A stretch of DNA of 33,060 nucleotides from a virus. The position numbers and the translations under genes were made by a program. Below are positions 7,065 through 15,897 of the stretch, piece after piece. Numbering within the stretch: the stretch's first letter is position 1; each line of letters opens with the position of its first letter. Below the pieces are notes generated by a model. The model saw only the letters and a list, made by a program, of their open reading frames with translations, was not told the origin of the DNA and made no database searches. The stretch is from IMG/VR virus record IMGVR_UViG_3300005613_000247, positions 1-33,060 of that record; one strand, given 5' to 3'.

Positions 7065-7151
7065 GTTAATTTACTTTGTTTATTAGATGGGTTTTTTTAC
7101 TTAAAATAATCAATATTTGAGGATGTTTTTATTATGTTCGTAAAAGGAAAG

Positions 7152-7165
7152 AAAACGATCGTTTT
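7152..7165. repeat. 14-bp perfect palindrome AAAACGATCGTTTT
   Basis: Fully self-complementary, followed by further T residues on the plus strand. With only four loop bases and a five-pair stem it is a poor terminator. Its position between the cassette promoter and the scaffold promoter makes it a candidate recombinase crossover site (central AT) or operator. Not proven by sequence. Confidence 0.5.
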
Positions 7166-7221
7166 TTAGACACATATATTATTTATCATTTAACACATAT
7201 GAAAAAACATATAATATTTAG

Positions 7222-7250
7222 TTGACATTATTCTAATAAAACCCTAAGCT
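7222..7250 (+). promoter_or_regulatory. Rightward promoter ahead of scaffold and coat genes
   Basis: TTGACA (7222-7227), 17-base spacer, TAAGCT (7245-7250; TA and final T match). Predicted transcription start is about 7257, just before the hairpin at 7263-7300. It would restore or boost expression of the head genes downstream of the opposite-strand cassette. The -35 is perfect and the -10 weak. Confidence 0.5.
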
Positions 7251-7262
7251 TGCACACGTATA

Positions 7263-7300
7263 CTCTTATATGAAATATAAACCAATATTTCATATAAGAG
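7263..7300 (+). promoter_or_regulatory. Perfect 16-bp stem-loop in the scaffold mRNA leader
   Basis: CTCTTATATGAAATAT (7263-7278) and its exact complement (7285-7300) flank a 6-base loop. No T-run follows on either strand, so it is not a standard terminator. As RNA it would sit within about six bases of the predicted 5' end, where such stems are known to protect mRNA. It could instead be a recombinase or repressor site. Confidence 0.7.
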
Positions 7301-7374
7301 GTCTTTCACAGCAGAGATATTAGCTGGTAAGGCGAATATGTAGCCATAAATGCATAGTAGGAAAAGGAGATATA

Positions 7375-8160
7375 ATGTCAGAAGTAACCGATATAGCTCC
7401 GGAAGGACAAGAAGAAGTTATAACTGAAGCATTAGATGAAAATATATCTAATGATGAAGACACGGAGATTGAAACTCCGGACGAAGATGAAAAGAAAGAC
7501 AAAGATAAAACATCAGAAGAATCTGAGGAGATAGAAGCTCTTAAAGATGCTCCTGATTGGGTCGACAAAGAGAAATGGCTAAAAGATCGCCTTTATAGGC
7601 AAGATCGTAAGCATAAAAGAGAGCTTGATGAACTCGCTCGGGCAAGTGAAGTTAAAACGAGGCAAGAAAAGGCTCAATTTAATGAAGTTTTGACCGAAGA
7701 ACAGAAACAAGAGATTCAACGTCGTGAAATAGAGATGCAGAATCTACAGTTTCAGGTTCATGAAACTGTTAAAGAGCAAGAATTTGCAAAAAAAATGCAG
7801 GAAAAGGCTGTTGAGATCGAAGATTTTTCCGAAAATATTCTTCAATTAGGAAATAGCGGAAATTTCAGTGATACAATGCTTTTAGCGGCTAAAAATTCTC
7901 CTAATGGCCCAGATATTCTTTATCATCTATCAAAAAATCAAAAAGAAGCTGCACGTATCTCCAGGTTGCCACTTGAACAACAGGTGAGGGAAATGTATTT
8001 GACTGAAGCTGGAATATTAAATCGTATCAATGCTGTTAAGTCATCTGCACCACCTCCATTGAGTAAAACAAAGGCAATCCCTAAATCAAAAGCAATAAGT
8101 TCTCGTGATGAACGTTTTGCACAAGCAAAACAAGCATTACAAGACAGTTATAAAGGGTAA
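7375..8160 (+). CDS. Scaffolding protein
   Basis: 261 aa, in the P22 position between portal and coat. It guides prohead assembly inside the shell and then leaves. The N-terminal 60 residues are very acidic (Asp/Glu runs with Ser/Thr). The middle is a charged, Gln-rich coiled coil (about 95-150). The C-terminus is basic (LSKTKAIPKSKAISSRDERFAQAKQAL), as in P22 gp8 where a basic C-terminal helix-turn-helix binds coat. No sequence signature is decisive, so the call rests on composition, size and order. RBS AAAAGGAGATATA. Confidence 0.8.
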   Translation: MSEVTDIAPEGQEEVITEALDENISNDEDTEIETPDEDEKKDKDKTSEESEEIEALKDAPDWVDKEKWLKDRLYRQDRKHKRELDELARASEVKTRQEKAQFNEVLTEEQKQEIQRREIEMQNLQFQVHETVKEQEFAKKMQEKAVEIEDFSENILQLGNSGNFSDTMLLAAKNSPNGPDILYHLSKNQKEAARISRLPLEQQVREMYLTEAGILNRINAVKSSAPPPLSKTKAIPKSKAISSRDERFAQAKQALQDSYKG

Positions 8161-8229
8161 TTTTAGTGCTTTTATAATAAGTCACTGAAATTATTTAATT
8201 TTCTTGATTTACTATGGAGGTAATATAAA

Positions 8230-9477
8230 ATGGCTAATGAAATCATAACCAGTACGCTGCTCTCTGAAGAGGTAGCGGCTCAATTCAGTGTTAGTAATAG
8301 TTTTCTAGCAACTGCAAATAGAAAATATGACGGTATGTTCCAAGAAAGGACATATAAACCTGGTCAAACAATCAACATTAGATTAGATAATCAACATGTT
8401 GTCCAACGAGGTAATAGTGCAACTGCAACTGAGCTTAAAGAGACCTGGATGCCGCTGCAATTACAACAATTATTCACTGTATACGAAGAATATGACACTA
8501 TAGATTTAACTGTATCATTAGGATATGAAAATTGGAAAAAGAGCGTTCTTAAAGGTATGGTTAATAATATTATATCTCAAATCAATGCAGCTATTGCTGC
8601 TGATGCTAAAAATAGTGTCTATTTAACAACTGGAACACCAGGAACAGCACTTAATACTTTTGGTGCTATTAATAATCCTGGAATAGTTTTGGGTAAGAAC
8701 GGAGTGCAATTCGGCACAGGCTGGAATCATGCTATGACTTTTGAAGATGCTGGAGCATTAAAAGATGCTTTATCAAATTCGTTCAATACTACGATTAATA
8801 ATGAAATCAATCGATATTCACAATTAGGTCATTTATCGTATTTTGATATATATGAAGAATCCAGTATTGATAGACATCAATCTTATATAGGTGATTATGG
8901 TGCTCCCGTAATAAACGGTGCAGTAACTTCAGGAAGCACTCTTGTAGCTGCTGGATTTACTGGTTCTATTACTGATATTTTGAGGAAAGGTGACACAATC
9001 ACAATTACTCATCCTACTGCACAACCTTATTTTGTTAATAGGGTAACTAAAGTTAGTACTGGGCAGCCAGTGCAATTCGTAGTGACTGCCGATGTAACTT
9101 CAACTGCTGGTGGTGCTGCTACTATTCCTGTAGGTCCGGAAATTAATATATCTGCTGATGATCCTAATCAGAATATATCTGCTGAAATTCCAGATGGAGC
9201 AGTTATTAAAGTTACTCGTAAAGGAACTGTAGCTGATGGAGAGGATGGATTATCTAATATTAACTTAGCATATTCATCTAGTGGATTATTTGCAGTATGT
9301 CCACCTCTTGAGCTTCTACGAGGTGGTGACAGTGATCATTACACTGACCCTGAAACAGGATGGTCTGTTCGTGTAACACTTGATGGTGAAACTGGTGAGA
9401 GCAAGAACGTAATTAGAATTGACGTTCTTTGTGGCTGGAAGTGGGATCCAACTCAGACTGTTAGGAATGTATCCTAA
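8230..9477 (+). CDS. Major capsid protein, P22 gp5-like
   Basis: 415 aa (P22 coat 430). Forms the icosahedral shell with an HK97 fold. The start MANEIITSTLLSEEVAAQF with NRKYDGMFQERTYKPGQTINIR is typical of the P22 coat family. A central part (about 235-335, rich in Gly, Thr and beta-type sequence, ILRKGDTITITHPT…) corresponds to the inserted telokin-like I-domain of P22 coat. A strong RBS (TGGAGGTAATATAAA) and a terminator just after the gene fit very high expression. Confidence 0.93.
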   Translation: MANEIITSTLLSEEVAAQFSVSNSFLATANRKYDGMFQERTYKPGQTINIRLDNQHVVQRGNSATATELKETWMPLQLQQLFTVYEEYDTIDLTVSLGYENWKKSVLKGMVNNIISQINAAIAADAKNSVYLTTGTPGTALNTFGAINNPGIVLGKNGVQFGTGWNHAMTFEDAGALKDALSNSFNTTINNEINRYSQLGHLSYFDIYEESSIDRHQSYIGDYGAPVINGAVTSGSTLVAAGFTGSITDILRKGDTITITHPTAQPYFVNRVTKVSTGQPVQFVVTADVTSTAGGAATIPVGPEINISADDPNQNISAEIPDGAVIKVTRKGTVADGEDGLSNINLAYSSSGLFAVCPPLELLRGGDSDHYTDPETGWSVRVTLDGETGESKNVIRIDVLCGWKWDPTQTVRNVS

Positions 9478-9486
9478 ATAATCCTT

Positions 9487-9520
9487 AAGGAGGGGGTTAT
9501 TTCTCCCTCCTTTTATTTGT
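9487..9520 (+). terminator. Rho-independent terminator after the coat gene
   Basis: Stem AAGGAGGG (9487-9494) pairs with CCCTCCTT (9505-9512) around a 10-base loop and is followed by TTTTATTTG. It lies just after the coat stop, so it would raise the ratio of scaffold/coat transcript to the downstream tail genes, with read-through supplying the latter. Confidence 0.75.
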
Positions 9521-9539
9521 ATTATTTTAGGAGGATAAG

Positions 9540-10283
9540 ATGGCTATACCAAAATATCGGACTGTTAACGATATAATAAAAAAAGCATACAGAATAATAA
9601 ATGTCAAAACTGATGATCGGAGTTTAACTGGCGATCAAGTTACTGAAGGATTGTATTCTCTTAATGTTTTACTTGATGAATTATCTGGTAATGAAACATA
9701 TGTCCCATTATTTAGTGAAGTTGAATTGACTTTAACTCCAGGAGAAAGAGACGTTGTTTTTTCCAAGCATTATCCAGCTACTGCAATTAATATTACGAAA
9801 CTTTTGCATGTTTCTATAATTGAAAATGATACTTTATATCCAGTTGATATTTTAAGCGACACTTTATATTTTGAAGGAACTTCTCTTACAGCTACAGGCC
9901 GTCCTACGAAATGTTATTTTTCTAATAGAATGGTACCGGATGTAATACCTCATCGATTAATGGAATCAGTAATTACGTTTTATAGAATACCTGATAAAGC
10001 ATATACCTGTTCAATTAAGGCAAAAATGAATATTACAACACAAGCTTTAAATACTGAAATTGATAATATTCCGCCATATATGATATTTTATTTAGAAAAT
10101 GCTTTAGCTAGAATGTTGCATCGCAACTATCCAGCAAGTAAGTGGGATAAAATAGATGAATCATATTATAAGCAGAGCAGAGATGACATTATTGCAAGTA
10201 ATGCAAAAAATTTAGATATGCAAACTACATCTATATTTCGATCAGGTGGATATACATACACTAATTTATCATCATTGAGTTAA
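9540..10283 (+). CDS. Tail accessory / DNA stabilisation protein, P22 gp4-like
   Basis: 247 aa, first gene after coat, the position of P22 gene 4. The N-terminal NDIIKKAYRIINVKTDDRSLTGDQVTEGLYSLNVLLDELSG is typical of the gp4-like head-completion family, which forms a ring under the portal and closes the head after packaging. P22 gp4 is shorter (166 aa); longer versions are common in other podoviruses. No lysozyme-like residues can be asserted. RBS TAGGAGGATAAG. Confidence 0.85.
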   Translation: MAIPKYRTVNDIIKKAYRIINVKTDDRSLTGDQVTEGLYSLNVLLDELSGNETYVPLFSEVELTLTPGERDVVFSKHYPATAINITKLLHVSIIENDTLYPVDILSDTLYFEGTSLTATGRPTKCYFSNRMVPDVIPHRLMESVITFYRIPDKAYTCSIKAKMNITTQALNTEIDNIPPYMIFYLENALARMLHRNYPASKWDKIDESYYKQSRDDIIASNAKNLDMQTTSIFRSGGYTYTNLSSLS

Positions 10284-10286
10284 TTT

Positions 10287-11723
10287 ATGAGTACTTTGAA
10301 GACAGTAAATTTAGATATCGTAGGAGATTATGCTCGTCATGGTTATGATGAGTTTGATCCTAAACGTACTCTAAACATGTATGCTGTTGTTGATCCTCAA
10401 GGAAAGAACAAAAAATCTTTATTTACACGTCCAGGTTTGAAAGAAGTTAAAACATTAGTAAGGCGTGGTCGAGGATCAGGACGAGGAAGAGCGGCGCATG
10501 TTTTTGATAATAAAGTATTTATTGTTATTGATGATAAAATATATTCATTAGATGCATCGTTAAATATTGTCAATCTTGGAGAAATTCTAACGGATAGAGG
10601 ATATGTAGGAATTGAAGACAATGGGACAGAGCTAGTCTTCGTAGACGGGAAAGGTGGTTGGGTTTATAGTAAAGATACTGGTGTATTAACTAAAATAACA
10701 GCCCTTGGTTTCCTAGATAATCCTATAGATGTCACTGTTCTAGCCGAAAGATTTATTGTATGTCAGGCTGAAAGTGATTCATGGGGAATTTCAGGAATAA
10801 ATGATGCTAATTCATGGGATACATTAGATAGAGCTAAGTTAACAGCATATCCCGACATATTTACAGGATTAGGACGCTTAAGAGGTCTGTTATATCTCTT
10901 TGGGCAGCGTTCTGTTGAAGTTTGGTACGATTCTGGTCAGGCATTTCCTTTTAGCCAGCAGTCTGTACAGACATTAGATTATGGATGTGCTTCAGCTGGA
11001 AGTATTGCTATAAATTTTGAACATGCTATTTGGCTTGCTCGATATTATAACGGTCAGGTTTCTATTGTAATGACGACTGGTGGCGAACCTACAAAAATCA
11101 GTACAACTGCTATAGAAGAAGAATTAGCTTTATATAAAAGTCCAGAAGATTCGAGTGCGTACATCTTCAAGAACAGGATTGGATATATATTCTATGTCAT
11201 TAATTTTACTGAAGATAATAGGACTTGGATGTATTGTCTGACAACACAATCGTGGTCTCAATTATCATATAAAGATGAAGACAGATGGTTACCTGAGGCA
11301 TATTTTTATTATAACGATAAACATTATGTTTTACCTTATAACGCAAATTCTATTATGGAGCTATCTGATCAAATTTATGATGATGATGGAACTTCTATTC
11401 GGAAAATGCGTGAAGTTGGTGTGTTTTCAGTGCCGAATTATAAAAATCATCTTTTACATGAGCTATGGTTTGATGTGAAAACTGGTGTAGGTCATGAATC
11501 TGGTAATGATGATGATCCACTTCTTAGATTAGAAGTTTCTAGAGATGGTGGTATTACTTATGGGAATCAGCTAAGTCAACCTATGGGTAAGATTGGAAAA
11601 AGAAAGACTGAAGTAAGGTTTTTTAATTTAGGAATTAGTGCAGATACAACGTTTAGAATTGAAAATTATAATAAAATTCCATTAGTCTTATTAGGATGTT
11701 CATTGACTGTAGGGGTTCAATAA
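10287..11723 (+). CDS. Packaged DNA stabilisation protein, P22 gp10-like
   Basis: 478 aa, close to P22 gp10 (472 aa). It forms the beta-propeller hexamer of the tail tube hub between gp4 and the tail needle and fibres. Visible markers: DPKRTLNMYAVVDP at the N-terminus, YLFGQRSVEVWYDSG near 205-220, followed by QQSVQTLDYGCASAGSI, then WLARYYNG, all in the usual order of this family. Starts 3 bases after the gp4-like stop. Overlaps the next ATG (TAATG). Confidence 0.9.
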   Translation: MSTLKTVNLDIVGDYARHGYDEFDPKRTLNMYAVVDPQGKNKKSLFTRPGLKEVKTLVRRGRGSGRGRAAHVFDNKVFIVIDDKIYSLDASLNIVNLGEILTDRGYVGIEDNGTELVFVDGKGGWVYSKDTGVLTKITALGFLDNPIDVTVLAERFIVCQAESDSWGISGINDANSWDTLDRAKLTAYPDIFTGLGRLRGLLYLFGQRSVEVWYDSGQAFPFSQQSVQTLDYGCASAGSIAINFEHAIWLARYYNGQVSIVMTTGGEPTKISTTAIEEELALYKSPEDSSAYIFKNRIGYIFYVINFTEDNRTWMYCLTTQSWSQLSYKDEDRWLPEAYFYYNDKHYVLPYNANSIMELSDQIYDDDGTSIRKMREVGVFSVPNYKNHLLHELWFDVKTGVGHESGNDDDPLLRLEVSRDGGITYGNQLSQPMGKIGKRKTEVRFFNLGISADTTFRIENYNKIPLVLLGCSLTVGVQ

Positions 11724-12136
11724 TGCTTGAAAAACAGCCATATGACAATGTAGCAGGAAAATATTCTGTTAATCAGAATTGGAGCAGGTGGTTCGAGCTG
11801 GCTACAACTGCTATTAACTTCTCTACTACACCGTCAGATACACTTATTTTGGCTGCATCTGATCAAATAAGGATTAATACAGGAATTATGAGAATTGAAG
11901 GTGCTAGTGCTGGAACTACAACATTGACATCTGATCCTCAAATTACAGCAGGAGAAGATGGTCAATCATTAACTGTCGAAGGAATGAGCGATACGAATAA
12001 AGTTAAGCTTGTTGATGGTAATGGACTTCAATTAGCTGGCGGAGCTGATTATGAGATGGGTGAAGGAGATGTAATATCATTTCATTATAATGAAATACGA
12101 AATGTTTGGATTGAGAATAGTAGAAGTAATAATTAA
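11723..12136 (+). CDS. Small virion/tail-fibre-type protein, 137 aa
   Basis: ATG 11723 overlaps the gp10 stop (TAATG); a start 27 bases further upstream lies inside gp10 and is unlikely. The sequence is beta-rich. Its end (VKLVDGNGLQLAGGADYEMGEGDVISFHY…WIENSRSNN) is like the small C-terminal knob motifs that close phage tail fibres (pattern 'GDG..L.LG…W.E.SRS.N'). The place is that of P22 gp26 (tail needle) but the long coiled coil of gp26 is missing, so the function is not settled: needle-tip or head-decoration protein. Confidence 0.55.
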   Translation: MLEKQPYDNVAGKYSVNQNWSRWFELATTAINFSTTPSDTLILAASDQIRINTGIMRIEGASAGTTTLTSDPQITAGEDGQSLTVEGMSDTNKVKLVDGNGLQLAGGADYEMGEGDVISFHYNEIRNVWIENSRSNN

Positions 12137-12148
12137 AGGAGAACAGAT

Positions 12149-12832
12149 ATGTTTGCAGCATTAGCACCAGTAGCGGGACAAGTTGCCGGAATTGAAGGTA
12201 GTTTACTTGGTAAGTATTTAGGTGGGCAAGGTGATTTTTCCGGAGGTGGAGAGAAAACTTTACAAAGTGCTCAAGATTATATTCAACAGATGGGTCAACA
12301 AGCGATCGGCCAATTAGCACCATATCAACAGGCAGGTTATGGTGGATTGCAACAATATATGCAAGCTTTGCAACCGTATGCCGACCCTTCTCAAATGTAT
12401 TCACAGATTATGGGTGGATATCAAACGTCCCCAGCAGCTCAATTTCAGCAACAGGAAGGTCTGAAGCAATTACAGAATGCTATGGAATCTAGGGGTATGG
12501 CTGGATCAGGACAAGAAATGAAGGATGTCTTAGGTTATTCTCAAGGTTTAGCATCACAAGATATGCAGCAATATTTACAGAATATTCTAGGTATGGGTCA
12601 GACATATTTAGGTGGTGAGGCTGGATTAGGCCAGATTGGATTAGGTGCTGCTGGTCAGATGGGTCAATTTGGACTTACAAGCGCAGGACAGTATGGAAAT
12701 CTAGCTGCACAATTAGCAAACGTTCAAGCTCAAGCTGAAGCTCAAAAAGAAGCATCAGAAAGTGGTTTAGCTGGGATGCTTGGAGGGGCTTCAAGTGGCT
12801 TAGCAGGGGCTGCATTAGGTGCATTTTTATAA
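12149..12832 (+). CDS. Injection (DNA transfer) protein, P22 gp7-like position
   Basis: 227 aa, same size as P22 gp7 (229 aa) and the first of three injection-protein genes. Very rich in Gln, Gly and Ala. Contains a repeated QM/GQM/LGQ pattern (about 140-185) and a glycine-zipper end (GLAGMLGGASSGLAGAALGAFL), suggesting membrane insertion during DNA entry. The pattern AAQFQQQEGLKQLQNAMESRGMAGSG is common in podovirus internal proteins. RBS AAAGGAGAACAGAT. Confidence 0.75.
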   Translation: MFAALAPVAGQVAGIEGSLLGKYLGGQGDFSGGGEKTLQSAQDYIQQMGQQAIGQLAPYQQAGYGGLQQYMQALQPYADPSQMYSQIMGGYQTSPAAQFQQQEGLKQLQNAMESRGMAGSGQEMKDVLGYSQGLASQDMQQYLQNILGMGQTYLGGEAGLGQIGLGAAGQMGQFGLTSAGQYGNLAAQLANVQAQAEAQKEASESGLAGMLGGASSGLAGAALGAFL

Positions 12833-12844
12833 AGGAGAAAGATT

Positions 12845-14083
12845 ATGGTAGCATTTGATCCACGAGCATTCGCACAAGGTGTTTCCGGAGCTAAGAGTTT
12901 ATTAGAGGCTCCATACACTGCTCCTATGGCTCAAGCTCAGCTAGCTCAATTGAAAGCACAAACTGCATTATCACAAGCTAGAGCACAAGATCCTTTGTTA
13001 GGCCAAGGAAGCGGTCTTACAGGAGGTCCTGCACTTGCATTAGGTAGGGCACGTATTAGAAGCCTAATGACAGGTCAACCTTTACAGGTTACACAAGAAG
13101 ATTGGCAAGCTGGAGAATCTTATAGAAAAGCGCAAACTCAAAGCCTACAACAAAGAGGAATATGGGCTTATACGCCGATGTCCTCTAAATTACAAATGTT
13201 AAAAGTAGCTCAAGAAAGAGCAGCTGCTGGTGATCGAAGTCTGTTAGATTCAATATTGCCTCAGATGACCCCTCAGGAACAGCAACAATTAAATGTGAAA
13301 ACTGATACAGGTCAACAATTAACACCTGGTCAATCACCAGAAACTGGTGTACAGACACCACAGACAGTTCAACATCCATTAGTAGCAGCTATGACTGGCA
13401 CACCAGTTATACAAGCTCAGGTTCCTACTGAGGATCAACAACAATTTGGTGAGATGGCCGCACAAACAGGAAGTGAATTAGAAAAAGAGACTTCTGATGC
13501 AATGGCAAGAAATAGGGTTTCAGCTACGGCTTCAATTTTATCTGAAATAAGAGGTGTGGATATATCTCCAATTATGCATTATTCAGGTCCTAAAGGAGCT
13601 GCATTATATAGAGCTGATCAAATTGCTAATGCTACCGGAACTCTTACAGGAGATAGAAAACAAATATTTAATGATTATCAGACTTTTAGAAAAGAAATGC
13701 ATAAATTTATTACAGATACCTTAAGGCAAGCTATGGCTACTTCTGTTAGAGAAGGATATGTAGAAAAATATGTAGCTGATGCTGTAGCAAATATGAGCCA
13801 AGGGATTGATAATGTTTTAGATAACAATCCTGAACTTGCACTGCAACGATGGAATAAATTAATAGAATATTTACAGCATTATCATGATGGTTATTACGCT
13901 CAAGTTAAAGGCGGAATAGCTGGTAAAGAAAAATTTGAAGCAGGATATAAACGAGGAACAGCTTTATTAATTCCGAACATTCCTGGTTCTACACAAGAAA
14001 ATATAGATCATACAGCTAAACAGCTTGGAATATCTACAGACGAAGTAATACGAAGATTAAAGCAAAAGCATGGAGTAACATAA
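12845..14083 (+). CDS. Injection protein, P22 gp20-like position
   Basis: 412 aa, Gln/Ala-rich and mostly helical. The N-terminus (AQAQLAQLKAQTALSQARAQDPLLG) is a pattern seen in internal or ejection proteins. The middle is disordered and Gln/Thr/Pro-rich (about 130-200). Assignment rests on order (gp7-gp20-gp16 type) and composition. RBS AAAGGAGAAAGATT; the stop overlaps the next start. Confidence 0.65.
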   Translation: MVAFDPRAFAQGVSGAKSLLEAPYTAPMAQAQLAQLKAQTALSQARAQDPLLGQGSGLTGGPALALGRARIRSLMTGQPLQVTQEDWQAGESYRKAQTQSLQQRGIWAYTPMSSKLQMLKVAQERAAAGDRSLLDSILPQMTPQEQQQLNVKTDTGQQLTPGQSPETGVQTPQTVQHPLVAAMTGTPVIQAQVPTEDQQQFGEMAAQTGSELEKETSDAMARNRVSATASILSEIRGVDISPIMHYSGPKGAALYRADQIANATGTLTGDRKQIFNDYQTFRKEMHKFITDTLRQAMATSVREGYVEKYVADAVANMSQGIDNVLDNNPELALQRWNKLIEYLQHYHDGYYAQVKGGIAGKEKFEAGYKRGTALLIPNIPGSTQENIDHTAKQLGISTDEVIRRLKQKHGVT

Positions 14084-15897
14084 TGCCTAAAATGTTATTA
14101 ACAGAAGAAGATTTAAAACAGCCTGCTCCAGCAGAAGTTGGGCCTGTTAATTTATTAGTTGAACAAAAAGCTTCAGAAGCAGTATTACCTCCTCAACATC
14201 CTTTATTGCAAGCTTTAGGAGGGGTTGGTAAAGCAGCTGTAGCAGTTCCAGCAGCAGCAGGACAAGAATTAGCCCAACAATTAGCCAATTTAGCTACAGG
14301 TGCTATTAACATTCCTCGAAGAATTGTAGGAGCACAACCTTTAGCTCCATCTCAAGTTCCAGAAGCTCCTGGACGTCGAACATTACCAGGACGTGTTGGT
14401 GGAGTGCTTGGAGATATTCTTGGTTATGGCGGGACAGCTGCTGCTATGGGTCCTCTCGGCCTTGCAGAGTCGTTAACTCCATTAGGTGAACAGGCAGCAA
14501 TAGGTGGAGTATACGGCGCAACACAAGCTCCAGAGGAGCCTGGAAAAGGTGCTATCGTAGGAGGGCTTGCTGGTGCTGGATTACATGTAGCAGGAAAAGG
14601 CTTAGGAAAATTAGCACAAGCTGCGGCTAAAAGAGCAGAAGTTGTTTATCCTCGCGCTAAGGCTTCATTAGATGATATGTTAACTAAATTACGAGGGTCT
14701 AGCAGTAAGGAAACATCTGCGCAAGATATTTATAATCGAGCAGCTCAACATTTTGAGGAATTGAAGGGTACCGATAAGAAAGGAGAAGAGACTATAACAC
14801 AAAAATGGATAAATCCTGATGATAGTGTTAGAGCAGCTTATGAAAAACCTATGGAAATGGCTCAAGAGCAAGAATTAAAAATTAATAAACAGCCTTACTT
14901 GGATGCATTAAAACCTCTTAAAGAACAAGAAATAAAAAGAGAAGGACTTTTTGAGGGTGGGAAAAAATTAGATGAAGATCGAATGAAAGCAAAAGAATAC
15001 CTTGATCAATTTTTAGGCCTTCATATTCCTACGTTTGAACACGTCGATGAAGCTAAAAGGATGTTAAATCAAGATATTAGGCGTTTTAAAAGAGGTGATT
15101 TAAGATTAGAAATTGCTTCAAAAGCAAAACAAGGTTTAAGGGACTCAGTCAGAAAGTCTAGTATAGACTCAGTAGATGAAAAAATAAGCAAACTAACCTC
15201 TGAAAATAAAGAAGCAAACGCAGAAAAAATTGAGTCCCTTAAAAAACAGAAAGGTTCCATATCTGATGCTTGGGAAAAAGCAGATCAAAAATACAAAGAA
15301 CAACAAATACCGTTTATGGAGACTCCTGGAGGCAAAGAAAAATCATCTCCTTTTTACGCCAGATATGAGAAAGGTACACCTACTTCTGGAATGGTCGAGG
15401 AATATTTACGTCCTGGTAAACAAAAAGATCAATTTGAATTAGTTAATAATTTAATGCACATGATGCCTGATGAAGAATCTAAGAATCTTGTTACCTATCA
15501 TCATTTCAGAAATGAAGAAGGTAATCCAGATGCATTTATAAAAAAATATATGAAACTTGGTGAAAATCAGAAAAATATTCTATTTAACGAAAAGGATAAA
15601 GAGCAATTAGATAATCTTTCTAAATTACATGAAAGTAATCCTGATTTATTTAAAGAGCCTGCTAAAAAAGGAGGATTGGGATCAATGCTTGGGACTGGGC
15701 GACAAGCTTTAGGAGCAGGTGGAATTATAGCAGGTCATCCGGCAGCAGGTGCGGCTATATTAGGTTATCCACTTCTTAAAAGATTAGGATTAGGAGCTAT
15801 AGGTCGTGCGGCAGAGACTGGAGCTGCTACGGCATTATCGCCAACAACAAGGGCACTCATTATGAGTCAATATTTAAAAGAAAGGGGAAATAAATAA
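14083..15897 (+). CDS. Injection protein, P22 gp16-like position
   Basis: 604 aa (P22 gp16 609 aa). Three parts are visible: an Ala/Gly-rich hydrophobic N-terminal region (about 45-170) with helices able to cross a membrane; a highly charged, Lys/Glu-rich helical middle (about 195-450); and a second Gly/Ala-rich hydrophobic end (about 535-595). This layout suits a protein stored in the head and threaded into the cell envelope with the DNA. Start overlaps the previous stop (TAATG), stop is adjacent to the next ATG (TAATGG). No lytic transglycosylase motif seen. Confidence 0.7.
   Translation: MPKMLLTEEDLKQPAPAEVGPVNLLVEQKASEAVLPPQHPLLQALGGVGKAAVAVPAAAGQELAQQLANLATGAINIPRRIVGAQPLAPSQVPEAPGRRTLPGRVGGVLGDILGYGGTAAAMGPLGLAESLTPLGEQAAIGGVYGATQAPEEPGKGAIVGGLAGAGLHVAGKGLGKLAQAAAKRAEVVYPRAKASLDDMLTKLRGSSSKETSAQDIYNRAAQHFEELKGTDKKGEETITQKWINPDDSVRAAYEKPMEMAQEQELKINKQPYLDALKPLKEQEIKREGLFEGGKKLDEDRMKAKEYLDQFLGLHIPTFEHVDEAKRMLNQDIRRFKRGDLRLEIASKAKQGLRDSVRKSSIDSVDEKISKLTSENKEANAEKIESLKKQKGSISDAWEKADQKYKEQQIPFMETPGGKEKSSPFYARYEKGTPTSGMVEEYLRPGKQKDQFELVNNLMHMMPDEESKNLVTYHHFRNEEGNPDAFIKKYMKLGENQKNILFNEKDKEQLDNLSKLHESNPDLFKEPAKKGGLGSMLGTGRQALGAGGIIAGHPAAGAAILGYPLLKRLGLGAIGRAAETGAATALSPTTRALIMSQYLKERGNK

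Larger units (their letters stand above)
7007..7374. other. Intergenic control region between recombinase cassette and scaffold gene
   Basis: 368 bases without a gene. It holds a leftward promoter (7036-7064), a 14-bp perfect palindrome (7152-7165), a rightward promoter (7222-7250) and a 16-bp perfect inverted repeat (7263-7300). The rest is AT-rich with repeated ACATAT/ATATAATAT-like stretches. Just before the scaffold gene AAAAGGAGATATA gives the ribosome site. Confidence 0.7.

Noticed and set aside
8162-8185. Terminator between scaffold and coat
   Set aside because: TTTTAGTG/CACTGAAA can pair with one G-U, but the stem is AT-rich with a large loop and the following T-run is interrupted; too weak to list.
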